Shown in pieces: positions 1 to 8,204 of a DNA stretch of 19,088 nt; the first letter of the stretch is position 1, and each line of letters starts with the position of its first letter. Origin of the DNA: Candidatus Omnitrophota bacterium (GTDB lineage Bacteria; Omnitrophota; Gorgyraeia; Zapsychrales; Fredricksoniimonadaceae); assembly GCA_017987425.1 (NCBI GenBank), contig JAGNTT010000021.1, positions 1 to 19,088 of the forward strand. Direction: 5' to 3'. The translations under genes and the position numbers were made by a program. The notes under the pieces were generated by a model, which ran no database searches, was not told where the DNA came from, and worked only from the letters and a program-made list of their open reading frames with translations.

Positions 1-60
1 ATTGAATATGGGGATTACGGCGCGAGCGTTGCCTATGGCGACTATGGAGAGGGTCATTGA
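1..60 (+). CDS. C-terminal end of an unknown protein (partial)
   Basis: Frame 1 is open from the window edge to a TGA at 58-60 and encodes 19 residues, IEYGDYGASVAYGDYGEGH. The tail carries a short repeat (YGDYG twice, 10 residues apart) rich in Gly, Tyr and Asp. The stop is followed by a strong intrinsic terminator at 119-143, which supports this being the real end of a gene. The rest lies outside the window, so no family can be named. Confidence 0.55.
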   Translation: MEYGDYGASVAYGDYGEGH

Positions 61-118
61 TCGTCATTTGCGTTTCTTTATTGCATCTGAACTTTTAACA
101 TCGGTTATTTTCTTGCAT

Positions 119-143
119 TTCCGCAGGCTGGCGGAATTTTTTT
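119..143 (+). terminator. Rho-independent terminator
   Basis: A perfect 6-bp stem (TTCCGC at 119-124, GCGGAA at 131-136) with a 6-nt loop is followed directly by seven T residues (137-143). It ends the transcript of the gene that stops at 60 and separates it from the lipoprotein gene at 195. Confidence 0.85.
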
Positions 144-194
144 ATTCATAGATATGATATTCAATAATGCCGAGAAAGGGCAGGTAAATAACCT

Positions 195-638
195 ATGAGC
201 CGTATCTTTTATGTCTTGATAGCGTTTGTTTTCTTTTCAGGTTGCGGCATCAGTCAGCAGTATGTCATTCATTCCCCTGTAGCGATCGGTAATCCGCAAA
301 GGACGGGAAGTGTTCTTTTTGAATGTGAAGGGCCTGCTGAATCCACGGATGTGATCGGTCATTACATCGTCATTGATAACGAACCGGCCATCTTTGTGGA
401 GGCTTTCAGCCGGCTTCAGGTGATCCTTGCCAGCGGCGGACATACGTTCAATATTGTGTCTGCGGCCGCACATAAAAAATCATTCTATAAAAAAGGGACG
501 GTTCCGGATCAAGACCAGGTTTTTCCTTATGGTAAATCGGTCATGCATTCTTTCTATCTTGTCGAGGGAGGCTCTGCCGTTGTGCGTTATCATGCCCCTT
601 CAAAGCCGGATGAGCAGGGTGAGCTTACAGTTGACTAA
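195..638 (+). CDS. Small putative lipoprotein, unknown function
   Basis: This 147-residue protein starts with a short basic N-terminus, a hydrophobic stretch (residues 4-14) and a lipobox-like F-S-G-C with the lipidatable Cys at 17, so it is probably exported and lipid-anchored. The rest is mainly beta-type sequence (for example GSVLFECEGP, EPAIFVEAFSRLQVILASGGHTFNI), suggesting a small compact domain, but I do not recognise a family. The start codon is preceded by AGG at 182-184. A gene for a membrane protein follows after 29 nt and is probably cotranscribed. The lipobox has Phe instead of the usual Leu at -3, so lipidation is likely but not certain. Confidence 0.75.
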   Translation: MSRIFYVLIAFVFFSGCGISQQYVIHSPVAIGNPQRTGSVLFECEGPAESTDVIGHYIVIDNEPAIFVEAFSRLQVILASGGHTFNIVSAAAHKKSFYKKGTVPDQDQVFPYGKSVMHSFYLVEGGSAVVRYHAPSKPDEQGELTVD

Positions 639-667
639 GACTTATTAAGTGTAAAACTGAGGGTTGA

Positions 668-1117
668 ATGACAGAAATCATTTTGAAAATTTTTACTGGG
701 TTAAACATGGTTCTCGGCTTGGCTTTCTTGGGGGCGGCCGTCTCTACTCCTTCCGACACATCTATTGAAAAGACGCCAATTACCGTCATTATCTATCTGT
801 TTTGGTCGCTTCTTTTCCTGGGGCTTTCTGTGGCTGTTTTTAATCGTCGCCCTGTTGCTCGCAAGTTGACGATTGGTCTTTACGGACTTGCGACTTTTGG
901 AGTTCTCTGGAAAGTCTTATCCGATTTCCTTGGGCACGACAAAATCCTTTTTTCCTTTCCGCTGGTCACCGTTTCCGTTTATCTGCTTTTTACCGCCTTT
1001 TTCATCTGGCCCGTCATTTTTATGCTTCGCGGAGAAATGAAGGATTATTTCATTAAAATCCAGGAACAAAGAACAAGGATGGATGAGGAAAAGGCAAGGT
1101 CTTCGCTGAAGCGATGA
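668..1117 (+). CDS. Four-helix membrane protein, unknown function
   Basis: The 149-residue product has four hydrophobic segments (roughly residues 8-26, 39-59, 69-87 and 96-118), then a charged, probably cytoplasmic tail with many Lys, Arg and Glu. No catalytic or binding motif is visible and I do not recognise the family. GAGGG at 659-663 is positioned as a ribosome binding site for the ATG at 668. It lies 29 nt behind the lipoprotein gene, so the two probably form one transcript. It is followed by a 287-nt gap before the two-partner secretion genes, which appear to have their own promoter. Confidence 0.75.
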   Translation: MTEIILKIFTGLNMVLGLAFLGAAVSTPSDTSIEKTPITVIIYLFWSLLFLGLSVAVFNRRPVARKLTIGLYGLATFGVLWKVLSDFLGHDKILFSFPLVTVSVYLLFTAFFIWPVIFMLRGEMKDYFIKIQEQRTRMDEEKARSSLKR

Positions 1118-1173
1118 CGTTTTTGACGTAATTATGCCTCTCTTAAGCAAAACGCGCCATATTTAAATATCTT

Positions 1174-1200
1174 TTGACGGATCGGCATTTTATCTATAAT
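1174..1200 (+). promoter_or_regulatory. Candidate sigma70 promoter for the tpsB-tpsA pair
   Basis: TTGACG (1174-1179) and a perfect TATAAT (1195-1200) are separated by 15 nt, shorter than the preferred 17. It lies in the gap between the membrane protein gene and tpsB and would give a leader of about 200 nt. The -10 box is convincing; the -35 pairing is less so. Confidence 0.5.
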
Positions 1201-1404
1201 ATCTCAGTTTCGCGACTGCATTGATATATACCGGTCAAATCCCTGTTGTACTCTTCGATACGCTGGTATTTCCACACTTCGATTTTTGCAGGCCCGCATG
1301 TTTTTTTAATCTTCTTTTAACCCCTCTTTAATGGGGGGAAACTTAAGATGACACTGCATAAAGATGGGATGAATCTTTAATTTTTGCAAGGAGTAGGAAA
1401 ATTT
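1201..1404 (+). other. Untranslated leader of the tpsB-tpsA operon
   Basis: This stretch contains no plausible gene. It holds a small hairpin (CCCC at 1321-1324, GGGG within 1333-1338, 8-nt loop) without a T-run, so it is not a terminator. I compared it by eye with known riboswitch cores, including GEMM-I, and found no match. Its last part carries the tpsB ribosome binding site AAGGAG (1388-1393). Confidence 0.4.
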
Positions 1405-3132
1405 ATGAAGCATTTGAATGATCGCGTCAGAGTTTGGTTTATCGGGTTTCTTTTCATCTTAGTTTCAAGTCAGGATGTTCATGCCGCGGTCGATGCTGCA
1501 CAAGCCACCGGCGGTGAAATACGCCAGGAACAGGATCTTGAACGCACCCGCCTTCTGGAGATAAAAGTCCGCAAGACAATTCCTGCCGAAGTCACAGAAG
1601 CAGCGCCGCGCCTTGCGGAAAGCGGATCCGCTCCCCGAACCGTCCAAGTCACAGAGATCCAGATTGAAGACAGCCGTATTCTTACCCCGGAAGAACTTGC
1701 CAAGATTATCGTCGAATACCAGAAACGCGACCTGACGTTGGATCAGATGCAGGAAGTGGCCGACCGTATTACGGACGCTTACCGTAAAAAAGGTTACATC
1801 ACATCTCGCGCCTATTTGCCCGTCCAGTCTATCAAAGACGGCGTTCTCGTTATTAAAGTGCTCGAAGCCAAGACCGGGAATGTCGAAATCCGCGGCAACC
1901 GCTATTTTAAAACCAAAGAGCTAAGGCGTGACTTAAACGCGCAGCCCGGTGGCGCATTCGATTTCTCGGCGCTGCAAAGATCGCTTGTTTATATAAACGA
2001 ACATCCCGACCGTAAAGCCAAGGCGGTCCTGGTTCCCGGTAAAGAGCCGGGAACAACCGACGTGATCGTACAGATGGAAGAACAGCGTCCCATCCATGTT
2101 GGTTTCGAATACGACAACTACGGTTCGCGTTACATCAGCCAGAATCGTTATTCGTTGTTTTTCGAACATGACAATCTTTTGGGATTCGAGGATCTTTTTT
2201 ATCTCAAAGGCCAGATTTCCGATGAATCCCGGCTTGTGATGCAGCAGGTGCGGTATGTGCTGCCGGTCAACAGAACCTGGGATTTGGGTTTATACGCGGT
2301 CAACAGCAAGATCAAACTCGGCGAAGAATTTGACGACCTGCAGGCGGAAGGCGATGCCCAGATTTTCGGGCTCTTCACTGCTCACCGTCTGATCAAGACG
2401 GAAACCAACGATCTGCGTCTCAGCGTCGGATTTGATTATAAAAGTGTCCGCAACAAGATACTCGGCGAACAGCTTTCCAAAGATGAGCTTCGTGTCCTTA
2501 AAACTGGTCTTGATTGGGACGTCGAAGACCAATGGGGCCGCAATATCGTGGCGGTCTCCATGGACAACGGGTTTTCCGATATATTCGGAGCCAGCGAATC
2601 CAAAGATGATGAGGCTTCCCGGGCAGGAGCAGGGGCTCGTTTTGACAAAGGAAGCTTCACGTATTTTCGTCTTCAGGCTACTCCTAAGGAAACATCACTT
2701 TTATGGAAGAATATCGCCCAGTGGTCCAATCATAATCTGACTTCATCCGAGCAGTTCCAGGCCGGCGGCGCCTTAAGCGTGCGTGGTTATCCGCCCGCCG
2801 AGCATTCGGGCGACAGCGGTATTTACTCAGCCCTAGAACTTTCCGTTCCGTTATATTTTATTCCGCGTGAAAAGAGCGTTCCCTTTGCCAGAGAAGAGCT
2901 GCTTTATGATACTCTCCGGTTTGTTCTTTTTTACGACATCGCGACTACGCATTTGAATAAGCCACTTTCGGGCGAGGAGAAAAACGAAACGCTCAGAGGT
3001 TACGGTTTCGGGATGAGATTTAATTTGAGAGATGATCTTTCTCTGAGATGCGAAGTCGGTTACCCGGCCGCGGGCAAGCCGACCGACGGAAAAAGCGCCC
3101 ATCCGTGGGTGGAATTCACGTACCGTTTCTAG
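1405..3132 (+). CDS. TpsB-type outer-membrane transporter (ShlB/FhaC family)
   Basis: This 575-residue protein is the pore of a two-partner secretion system and should export the TpsA protein encoded next. It has a signal peptide (residues 1-27, cleavage after VHA) and a linker. Two POTRA-like domains follow at about 80-155 and 156-230, including EIRGNRYFKTKELRRDL. The C-terminal part (about 235-575) is a beta-barrel ending in the terminal aromatic pattern TYRF. The family's L6-loop motif is present as VRGY at 459-462. Length and domain order fit the family. The ATG at 1405 is preferred to a TTG at 1384, because AAGGAG at 1388-1393 lies upstream of the ATG and the resulting signal peptide is normal. 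tpsA begins 39 nt downstream. Confidence 0.92.
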   Translation: MKHLNDRVRVWFIGFLFILVSSQDVHAAVDAAQATGGEIRQEQDLERTRLLEIKVRKTIPAEVTEAAPRLAESGSAPRTVQVTEIQIEDSRILTPEELAKIIVEYQKRDLTLDQMQEVADRITDAYRKKGYITSRAYLPVQSIKDGVLVIKVLEAKTGNVEIRGNRYFKTKELRRDLNAQPGGAFDFSALQRSLVYINEHPDRKAKAVLVPGKEPGTTDVIVQMEEQRPIHVGFEYDNYGSRYISQNRYSLFFEHDNLLGFEDLFYLKGQISDESRLVMQQVRYVLPVNRTWDLGLYAVNSKIKLGEEFDDLQAEGDAQIFGLFTAHRLIKTETNDLRLSVGFDYKSVRNKILGEQLSKDELRVLKTGLDWDVEDQWGRNIVAVSMDNGFSDIFGASESKDDEASRAGAGARFDKGSFTYFRLQATPKETSLLWKNIAQWSNHNLTSSEQFQAGGALSVRGYPPAEHSGDSGIYSALELSVPLYFIPREKSVPFAREELLYDTLRFVLFYDIATTHLNKPLSGEEKNETLRGYGFGMRFNLRDDLSLRCEVGYPAAGKPTDGKSAHPWVEFTYRF

Positions 3133-3171
3133 AACCATTTTAAAATTTATGCGCCATAAAGGAGAGTGTTC

Positions 3172-6100
3172 ATGCGTACTCTGCAATTTAGAATAGTCGT
3201 CATCTTAGTTTTATTCCTCACAGCTCCGACCGGTCCTGTATTTGCGCTTCCGCAGGGAGAAAAAGTTGTCGCCGGGCAGGCGTCGTTCGAGAGGCCGGAC
3301 AACGGCAGTCTCAATGTTCATCAGCACAGCGACAAAATGATTGCCGATTATCAGAGTTTCTCTATAGGAAAGAATGAATCCGTACGTTTTCTGCAGCCTT
3401 CTTCATCCAGTGTTGCGTTAAACCGGGTCGTCGGCATCGATCCGTCGGAAATCATGGGCAATTTGAGTGCCAACGGCAGAGTATTTCTGATCAATCCCAA
3501 CGGTGTTGTATTCGGTCAGACGGCTCGAGTGGATACGGCCGGGCTGCTTGCGTCAACTCTTGATATTTCCAATGAAGATTTCCTGGCGGGCCGTTATCAG
3601 TTCTCCGGTGATGGCAAAGATGTGATCAACCGCGGAATCATTTCAGTCGGACCGGGCGGCTATGTCGCATTACTCGGAAACCGTGTTGAAAACAGCGGCG
3701 CCATTGAGGCCCGTTTGGGAAGCGTGGCATTGGCCTCCGGCAAAGCGGCGACTGTTGAACTCGATCCGAAAGGTTTGATTTCAATCGTAGTTAATCGTCC
3801 GTCGGAGAATGTTCAGAGCGGACAGGCGGCTGTTGCCAACAGCGGAAGCATCAATGCCGAGGGCGGTCGTGTAATACTGACTTCCAATTCACTTAACGGC
3901 GTGATCCGTAATTCCGTCAACAACAGCGGAATCATTACCGCCAACAGCCTGGTTGAGAGAAATGGTGAAATATTTCTGACATCTGGTGGAGATAATTCTT
4001 CCGTCGTCAACACAGGGACAGTGGATGCCAGCGCATCAGAGGCCGGCGCCAATGGCGGTTTCATTGAATTCAGCGCCGAACATCTTGATCTGGCGAGAGG
4101 AACGATGGATGCTTCTTCCGTCAGCGGAAAACCCGGAACGATTCTCCTGGATCCGGATTTCTTCACCATCGACGATGCGTGGGCCGACATCTTTGCCGAC
4201 CATAACGGGTCGAACATTGTTGTTGAAGCGGACCTCGACGTTAATTTTCAATTAAGCGGCGGTCTTCTTGATTTCACTAATTTTGATACTGAAACATTTA
4301 TCGTCCATGCCGGACGCGACATCAATCAGAACGGAAACACGATCGTCACTCACGGCGGAAATGTGTCCTTGTTAAGTGACACGGGTAATATCAACCTCAA
4401 CGCTCCCATCAGGACGCACGGCGGTGATGTGGATATTCAGGCAACCGAAGGGCAAGTCGTCCATTTGAGCGGCGCCAGCGTTACCACCCAGGGCGGACAT
4501 TTTCGCGGCAAATCGGGCGGCGATTATATCGTCGACAATGGTGTGACGATCGATTCGGGCAACGGCATCCTGGACATTTTTGCCGGTAATAATCTTATTC
4601 TCGGTACTCCGCAAGGCAGCAGCCTGACCAATTTCCGCATCACGTATCTTTCAGCGGAACGCAGTTATCATTTTCTTGAATTCGGTTATTACTTCAAGCT
4701 GGGCGGGGAGATTGTTTATGTGCCGCTTCTTAAAGGTCCGGACATCGGCAGGGACGGGGTGACACCGCTCGGAGGAAGTTTCAGTGTCAGCCAGACCAAT
4801 CCGGCCGGCTACTACACGGTCTTTACCGACACGAAAGATGTCTGGCATTATCACACCGATCCGACACTCAATGAATTCAATCTCAACCACGTGCTTATTG
4901 ATGGAATCAAGTACAGCTGGGAAGATATTTACGGTTTAGGCGACCGTGACTTTAACGACGTCGTCATGAATATTGAAAAAAGCAATGCGACTGCAGCTCC
5001 TGGCGCGACTTTAAAATCCGGCACCAACATGTTTTTGACGGCGGACCGCGGATTCATCCGTCAGGTCGACGGGCTTATCCAGGCCGATAATTTAGCACTT
5101 TCTTCCAATAAGGGAATGACCGGGACCGATCCAAACGGCGGACTGATTACAGATGTGAACAAAATTTCCGCACTTAATAAAACATCGGGAGATATCATAA
5201 TTAGTAATCGCAAAGGATTTGCCGTCGGTAATTTAAGCGGTCTGACCGGACTTAACGCCGGTGTGCGTGGCCGCGATGGCATCACCAATAATGCTCCCGG
5301 CGGGAAAATCACTGCCGCGGCGAATGGTAATCTTTTGATCGATGCGCCGATCGCCGGCAAAGGAAATATCGAGTTGACGGCACAGGGCGATATTGTGCAT
5401 ACGTCCCGCGGTAATATCACGATTGATAATGATGTCGATCCGGTTGTCGGACCGCCGAAGAATGTGACCAGTCCGTCGCACGACACATCCACATGGACCA
5501 ATGATAATACGATCGATGTCACATGGCAGCTGCCTGATCCCACATTGGGATGCTGCGGTTCATACACTGCTTCAGCGACTGGCAAATACACGATGGCCAT
5601 CGGATCGAAAGTTGTGACCGACAGCGGCAATGCCACGATCACGGCCGGCGGAGACATTGCTTTAAGTTTCGTCGATGCCGGAAACGGAAATGCCCGCATC
5701 ACATCCACCGCCGGTTCCATCATGGATAATGATCTGGGGACAGCGCCGGGCGATTATGATGTGATTGCCCACAACATCAAACTTCAGGCCGCGCAAGGTT
5801 CCGTCGGCGGATCGGGAGCTGGACAGGAAATCGACACCGGTTATCCGTTGGCCTTTTCGTATCTGTTCGATTTGATCCCGAATACAAGTCCCAATAACGG
5901 CGCCGATGCGGTCAATGCGTCGTTGAATGCTAACGGCGACTGGATTTTCTCAACATCATTTACAACGCCGGTCGACAGTGACAGCTGGTGGTTCCATGTG
6001 AAGACCGTGGATGAATTCCGCGGTTTGTCTTCGTCCAGCGTTCACTTGGGTCCGTTCTGGATCGATACGATTGCGCCGGTCATTTCGGCGTCATACGAAG

Positions 6101-6864
6101 ATCCGAACCAATACGGCTGGTACAATCATGACGTTACCGTGAATTTCAATGCGACAGATGAACGTTCGGGATTTCTGCCCGGCGGCTCTTTGACGACGAT
6201 ATTGCCTTCGGGCAAGACGACCACAGAAGGAAGGGGATTGACGCTCACTTCCGGCATCATCAGAGACCGGGCCGGCAATGAAGCGGTTCCTGTGCGCGTA
6301 TCGCTTAATGTTGACAAGACCGCTCCCGTCATTCACCCCGGAACTCCGCAGGGTACACACGGTCCGGACGGCACATTCACCAGTGACGTGACAGTTCCGT
6401 TCGATGCCACGGATAATCTTTCCGGTTTTGCGCCCGATGGAGATCTGGAAAAGGAATTAGACCCAAAGACCACCACGGGACGTGGGAATGTTTCGGTCAC
6501 GTCAGACGGTGTTTCCGATATGGCGGGCAATTTTGCTCCGGGTGTCCCGGCGGCCGTACGTGTGATTGAACCGACCGAGCCTCCGGTCGAACCGCCGGTC
6601 ACGCCTCCGGTCCTTCCGCCGGGATCGTTCGCACCCAGAGTTCTCGATAATATTTTCGACGCATACCGCGCTTATTACGAAATCCTTGAGCCAAGCCAGT
6701 TCCTGAGCTTTGAGCCGGCGACCAAGATCGGGTTGTATGCGTACCATCCGATCACTGAAACAGACTCCTCCGCTTTTCAAGGGTTCACACTGGATGCCGG
6801 CGCGTATGAATTTATCGAAAACAACATCAGGCTCAAGAAAGAAATGCCCGCGTATTATCCGTAA
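3172..6864 (+). CDS. TpsA exoprotein: filamentous-haemagglutinin N-terminal domain, DUF4114-like and Ig-like domains
   Basis: This 1230-residue secreted protein is the likely TpsB substrate. Signal peptide residues 1-25 are followed by a TPS/haemagglutinin secretion domain (about 27-250) with the hallmark NPNG at 108-111. Beta-helix-type repeats follow. A DUF4114-like segment (about 495-602) contains WED at 583-585 and the acidic GDRDFND at 590-596, possibly calcium-binding. A fibronectin-III-like region (about 765-965) is interrupted by haemagglutinin-like sequence. Two Ig-like repeats start near IDTIAPV (964) and VDKTAPV, and are followed by a Pro-rich linker (about 1132-1150) and a short unrecognised C-terminal module. 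The ATG at 3172 is chosen over a GTG at 3166, because AAAGGAG at 3158-3164 is 7 nt from the ATG but only 1 nt from the GTG. The likely role is a surface adhesin or matrix protein; its ligand is unknown. Confidence 0.9.
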   Translation: MRTLQFRIVVILVLFLTAPTGPVFALPQGEKVVAGQASFERPDNGSLNVHQHSDKMIADYQSFSIGKNESVRFLQPSSSSVALNRVVGIDPSEIMGNLSANGRVFLINPNGVVFGQTARVDTAGLLASTLDISNEDFLAGRYQFSGDGKDVINRGIISVGPGGYVALLGNRVENSGAIEARLGSVALASGKAATVELDPKGLISIVVNRPSENVQSGQAAVANSGSINAEGGRVILTSNSLNGVIRNSVNNSGIITANSLVERNGEIFLTSGGDNSSVVNTGTVDASASEAGANGGFIEFSAEHLDLARGTMDASSVSGKPGTILLDPDFFTIDDAWADIFADHNGSNIVVEADLDVNFQLSGGLLDFTNFDTETFIVHAGRDINQNGNTIVTHGGNVSLLSDTGNINLNAPIRTHGGDVDIQATEGQVVHLSGASVTTQGGHFRGKSGGDYIVDNGVTIDSGNGILDIFAGNNLILGTPQGSSLTNFRITYLSAERSYHFLEFGYYFKLGGEIVYVPLLKGPDIGRDGVTPLGGSFSVSQTNPAGYYTVFTDTKDVWHYHTDPTLNEFNLNHVLIDGIKYSWEDIYGLGDRDFNDVVMNIEKSNATAAPGATLKSGTNMFLTADRGFIRQVDGLIQADNLALSSNKGMTGTDPNGGLITDVNKISALNKTSGDIIISNRKGFAVGNLSGLTGLNAGVRGRDGITNNAPGGKITAAANGNLLIDAPIAGKGNIELTAQGDIVHTSRGNITIDNDVDPVVGPPKNVTSPSHDTSTWTNDNTIDVTWQLPDPTLGCCGSYTASATGKYTMAIGSKVVTDSGNATITAGGDIALSFVDAGNGNARITSTAGSIMDNDLGTAPGDYDVIAHNIKLQAAQGSVGGSGAGQEIDTGYPLAFSYLFDLIPNTSPNNGADAVNASLNANGDWIFSTSFTTPVDSDSWWFHVKTVDEFRGLSSSSVHLGPFWIDTIAPVISASYEDPNQYGWYNHDVTVNFNATDERSGFLPGGSLTTILPSGKTTTEGRGLTLTSGIIRDRAGNEAVPVRVSLNVDKTAPVIHPGTPQGTHGPDGTFTSDVTVPFDATDNLSGFAPDGDLEKELDPKTTTGRGNVSVTSDGVSDMAGNFAPGVPAAVRVIEPTEPPVEPPVTPPVLPPGSFAPRVLDNIFDAYRAYYEILEPSQFLSFEPATKIGLYAYHPITETDSSAFQGFTLDAGAYEFIENNIRLKKEMPAYYP

Positions 6865-6887
6865 TCATCCCTGGAACTTGGGATGAT
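6864..6887 (+). terminator. Terminator-like hairpin after tpsA
   Basis: A perfect 8-bp stem (ATCATCCC at 6864-6871, GGGATGAT at 6880-6887) with an 8-nt loop overlaps the last base of the tpsA stop codon. No T-run follows, so it may stabilise the mRNA 3' end or act as a weak or factor-dependent terminator. Confidence 0.5.
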
Positions 6888-6950
6888 GAAAACGCCTGAC
6901 TCTGAACCAAGAATGTGAGAGATTTCTCTGGAGAAGTGATTAACTCCGGG

Positions 6951-6956
6951 TATAAT
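6951..6956 (+). promoter_or_regulatory. Candidate -10 element before the envelope operon
   Basis: A perfect TATAAT lies in the 210-nt gap between tpsA and the SurA-like gene. No good -35 box is seen 16-18 nt upstream, so this is only a candidate start of the envelope operon. Confidence 0.3.
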
Positions 6957-7031
6957 AAAAACGCATTTCTAATTCACCCCTTGCATCACCGTATGAAAAT
7001 TTCTTCGAAATCTTCTGCGCATGCTTTGGGG

Positions 7032-7063
7032 TTATCCGACTTGTCTGGTTGTTCGGCGGATAA
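7032..7063 (+). other. Hairpin next to a ribosome binding site
   Basis: TTATCCG (7032-7038) and CGGATAA (7057-7063) form a perfect 7-bp inverted repeat with an 18-nt loop. The 3' arm ends one base before the AAGGA ribosome binding site (7065-7069) of the SurA-like gene. It could influence translation or be chance. Confidence 0.35.
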
Positions 7064-7074
7064 TAAGGACTATT

Positions 7075-7611
7075 ATGCGTTATTTATGGGTTATCCTCGC
7101 TTCTTTGGCCCTGACACTTGCCATTACCTCCTTAAGGCAAGAACCGGCGGCGCTGCAGATCGATAATATCCGCATTTCCAAGAATGAATTCTGGGAAGCC
7201 TTTCATCTGTCGCGCTCTTCACTCGGGGATCCTTCCGACCCTAAGGCATTTCTTGAACAATACATCACCAAAAAAGTAGTCCTTCGTGAGGCCGAACGCC
7301 GCGGTCTTGATAAAGATCCGCAGCTATTGGCCGGAATGCAGCAATACTGGGAGCAGGAACTCTTCAAGCGCATGATCACGGCCAAGAATAAAGAACTTGA
7401 GGGGGGCGTTTCCGTCAGTGAAGAAGATATCCTGCGGTATTACGAGCATCACAGGGATGTTTTTTTTGTTTCCAAAACTTTAGAAGAAGTCCGTCCGCAG
7501 ATTCAGGAGTTTCTAGTTAAAGAGAAACAGCGGGAAGAGATCCTCCGGTGGCTGGAAGGACTCAAAATGAAAACCCAGATCATTGTTGACTCCCAGGCGC
7601 TAGGCATATAA
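7075..7611 (+). CDS. SurA/PpiC-like chaperone domain protein without a parvulin domain
   Basis: This 178-residue protein has an N-terminal hydrophobic segment (residues 3-19; signal anchor or signal peptide). It continues with the helical pattern of SurA/PpiC N-terminal chaperone regions: a short strand plus ISKNEFWEAF, LEQYITKKVVLREAERRGL, and a VSEEDILRYYEHH segment. The sequence then passes almost directly to the usual C-terminal LEEVRPQIQ helix. The parvulin isomerase domain that normally lies between them is missing, so prolyl isomerase activity is unlikely. The ATG at 7075 follows AAGGA at 7065-7069 with 5-nt spacing; the frame is open further upstream (ATG 7021) but has no comparable signal. 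It is probably the first gene of the operon running to rodA, with a likely periplasmic protein-folding role. Confidence 0.78.
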   Translation: MRYLWVILASLALTLAITSLRQEPAALQIDNIRISKNEFWEAFHLSRSSLGDPSDPKAFLEQYITKKVVLREAERRGLDKDPQLLAGMQQYWEQELFKRMITAKNKELEGGVSVSEEDILRYYEHHRDVFFVSKTLEEVRPQIQEFLVKEKQREEILRWLEGLKMKTQIIVDSQALGI

Positions 7612-7629
7612 CTCAAATAAGGACATCAT

Positions 7630-8199
7630 ATGGGCAACCGTATTCAACGCAAACAATGGATCATCGATGCCCCATTTCAGCTGACGTTCATGCTGAGGTT
7701 CGCCTTGGTTGTAATTCTTTCGTCTTTTTTTATCGGCGTGATCGTCTTCTTTTTAACGCGCAATTCAACGACGGTCGCGATCGAAAACACCAAGATCTTC
7801 GCGAAGCCGACGTCGGACTTTATCCTTCCGGCATTATGTTTGACCGTTGTTGTCGTGGCATCTCTCGCCGCCATCCTCGTTCTGGTCATGACGCTTCTGA
7901 TTTCCCACCGTATTGCGGGACCGATTTTTCGTCTCAAGCGCGAAGTCGATCTTATGAAGAAGGGACAATTAAGAAGGAATTTTTCCGTCCGGGACAAAGA
8001 CCAGCTCAAGGACCTTGCCAAGTGCCTTCAGGAAATGTCGGATGTCTTTTATGGACATCACAGCCGGTTGAAGCGGAGTTGTGAAGCGCTTGAAGATCTT
8101 TTGCAGACAGGGGACTGGTCAGGACACGCCTCGGACAGGGAAAAAGCGAGAAAGATTCTCGAGGACATTCGCGACAACACGGATTATTTCAAAGTGTAA
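7630..8199 (+). CDS. Two-helix membrane protein with a HAMP domain and no output domain
   Basis: The 189-residue product has TM1 at about 22-43, a short extracytoplasmic loop of about 20 residues, TM2 at about 65-91, and a HAMP-type segment (about 91-143) beginning HRIAGPIFRLKREVDLM. It ends with a short helical tail rich in charged residues. HAMP domains normally relay signals to a kinase, cyclase or chemotaxis output domain; none is present and the sensory loop is very small. It may act as a membrane adaptor or dimeric regulator for a partner. AAGGA at 7619-7623 gives a 6-nt spacing to the ATG. It lies 18 nt after the SurA-like gene and 5 nt before the peptidase gene. Confidence 0.8.
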   Translation: MGNRIQRKQWIIDAPFQLTFMLRFALVVILSSFFIGVIVFFLTRNSTTVAIENTKIFAKPTSDFILPALCLTVVVVASLAAILVLVMTLLISHRIAGPIFRLKREVDLMKKGQLRRNFSVRDKDQLKDLAKCLQEMSDVFYGHHSRLKRSCEALEDLLQTGDWSGHASDREKARKILEDIRDNTDYFKV

Positions 8200-8204
8200 C
8201 CCTC

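Noticed and set aside
1285..1313. Terminator-like sequence TGC-AGGCCC-GCA followed by seven T residues
   Set aside because: The stem is only 3 bp and would not be stable enough; it also lies inside the presumed tpsB leader.
1384..1404. Upstream TTG start for tpsB
   Set aside because: The AAGGAG ribosome binding site lies inside this extension, and the ATG at 1405 gives a normal signal peptide.
5061..5723. 220-codon ORF on the minus strand inside tpsA
   Set aside because: It mirrors the codon pattern of the + strand gene, which has clear domains throughout; low-complexity product with no recognisable motif.
6915..7166. Short + strand ORF of 83 codons between tpsA and the SurA-like gene
   Set aside because: It overlaps the well-supported start at 7075 in another frame, has no ribosome binding site and shows no protein-like composition.
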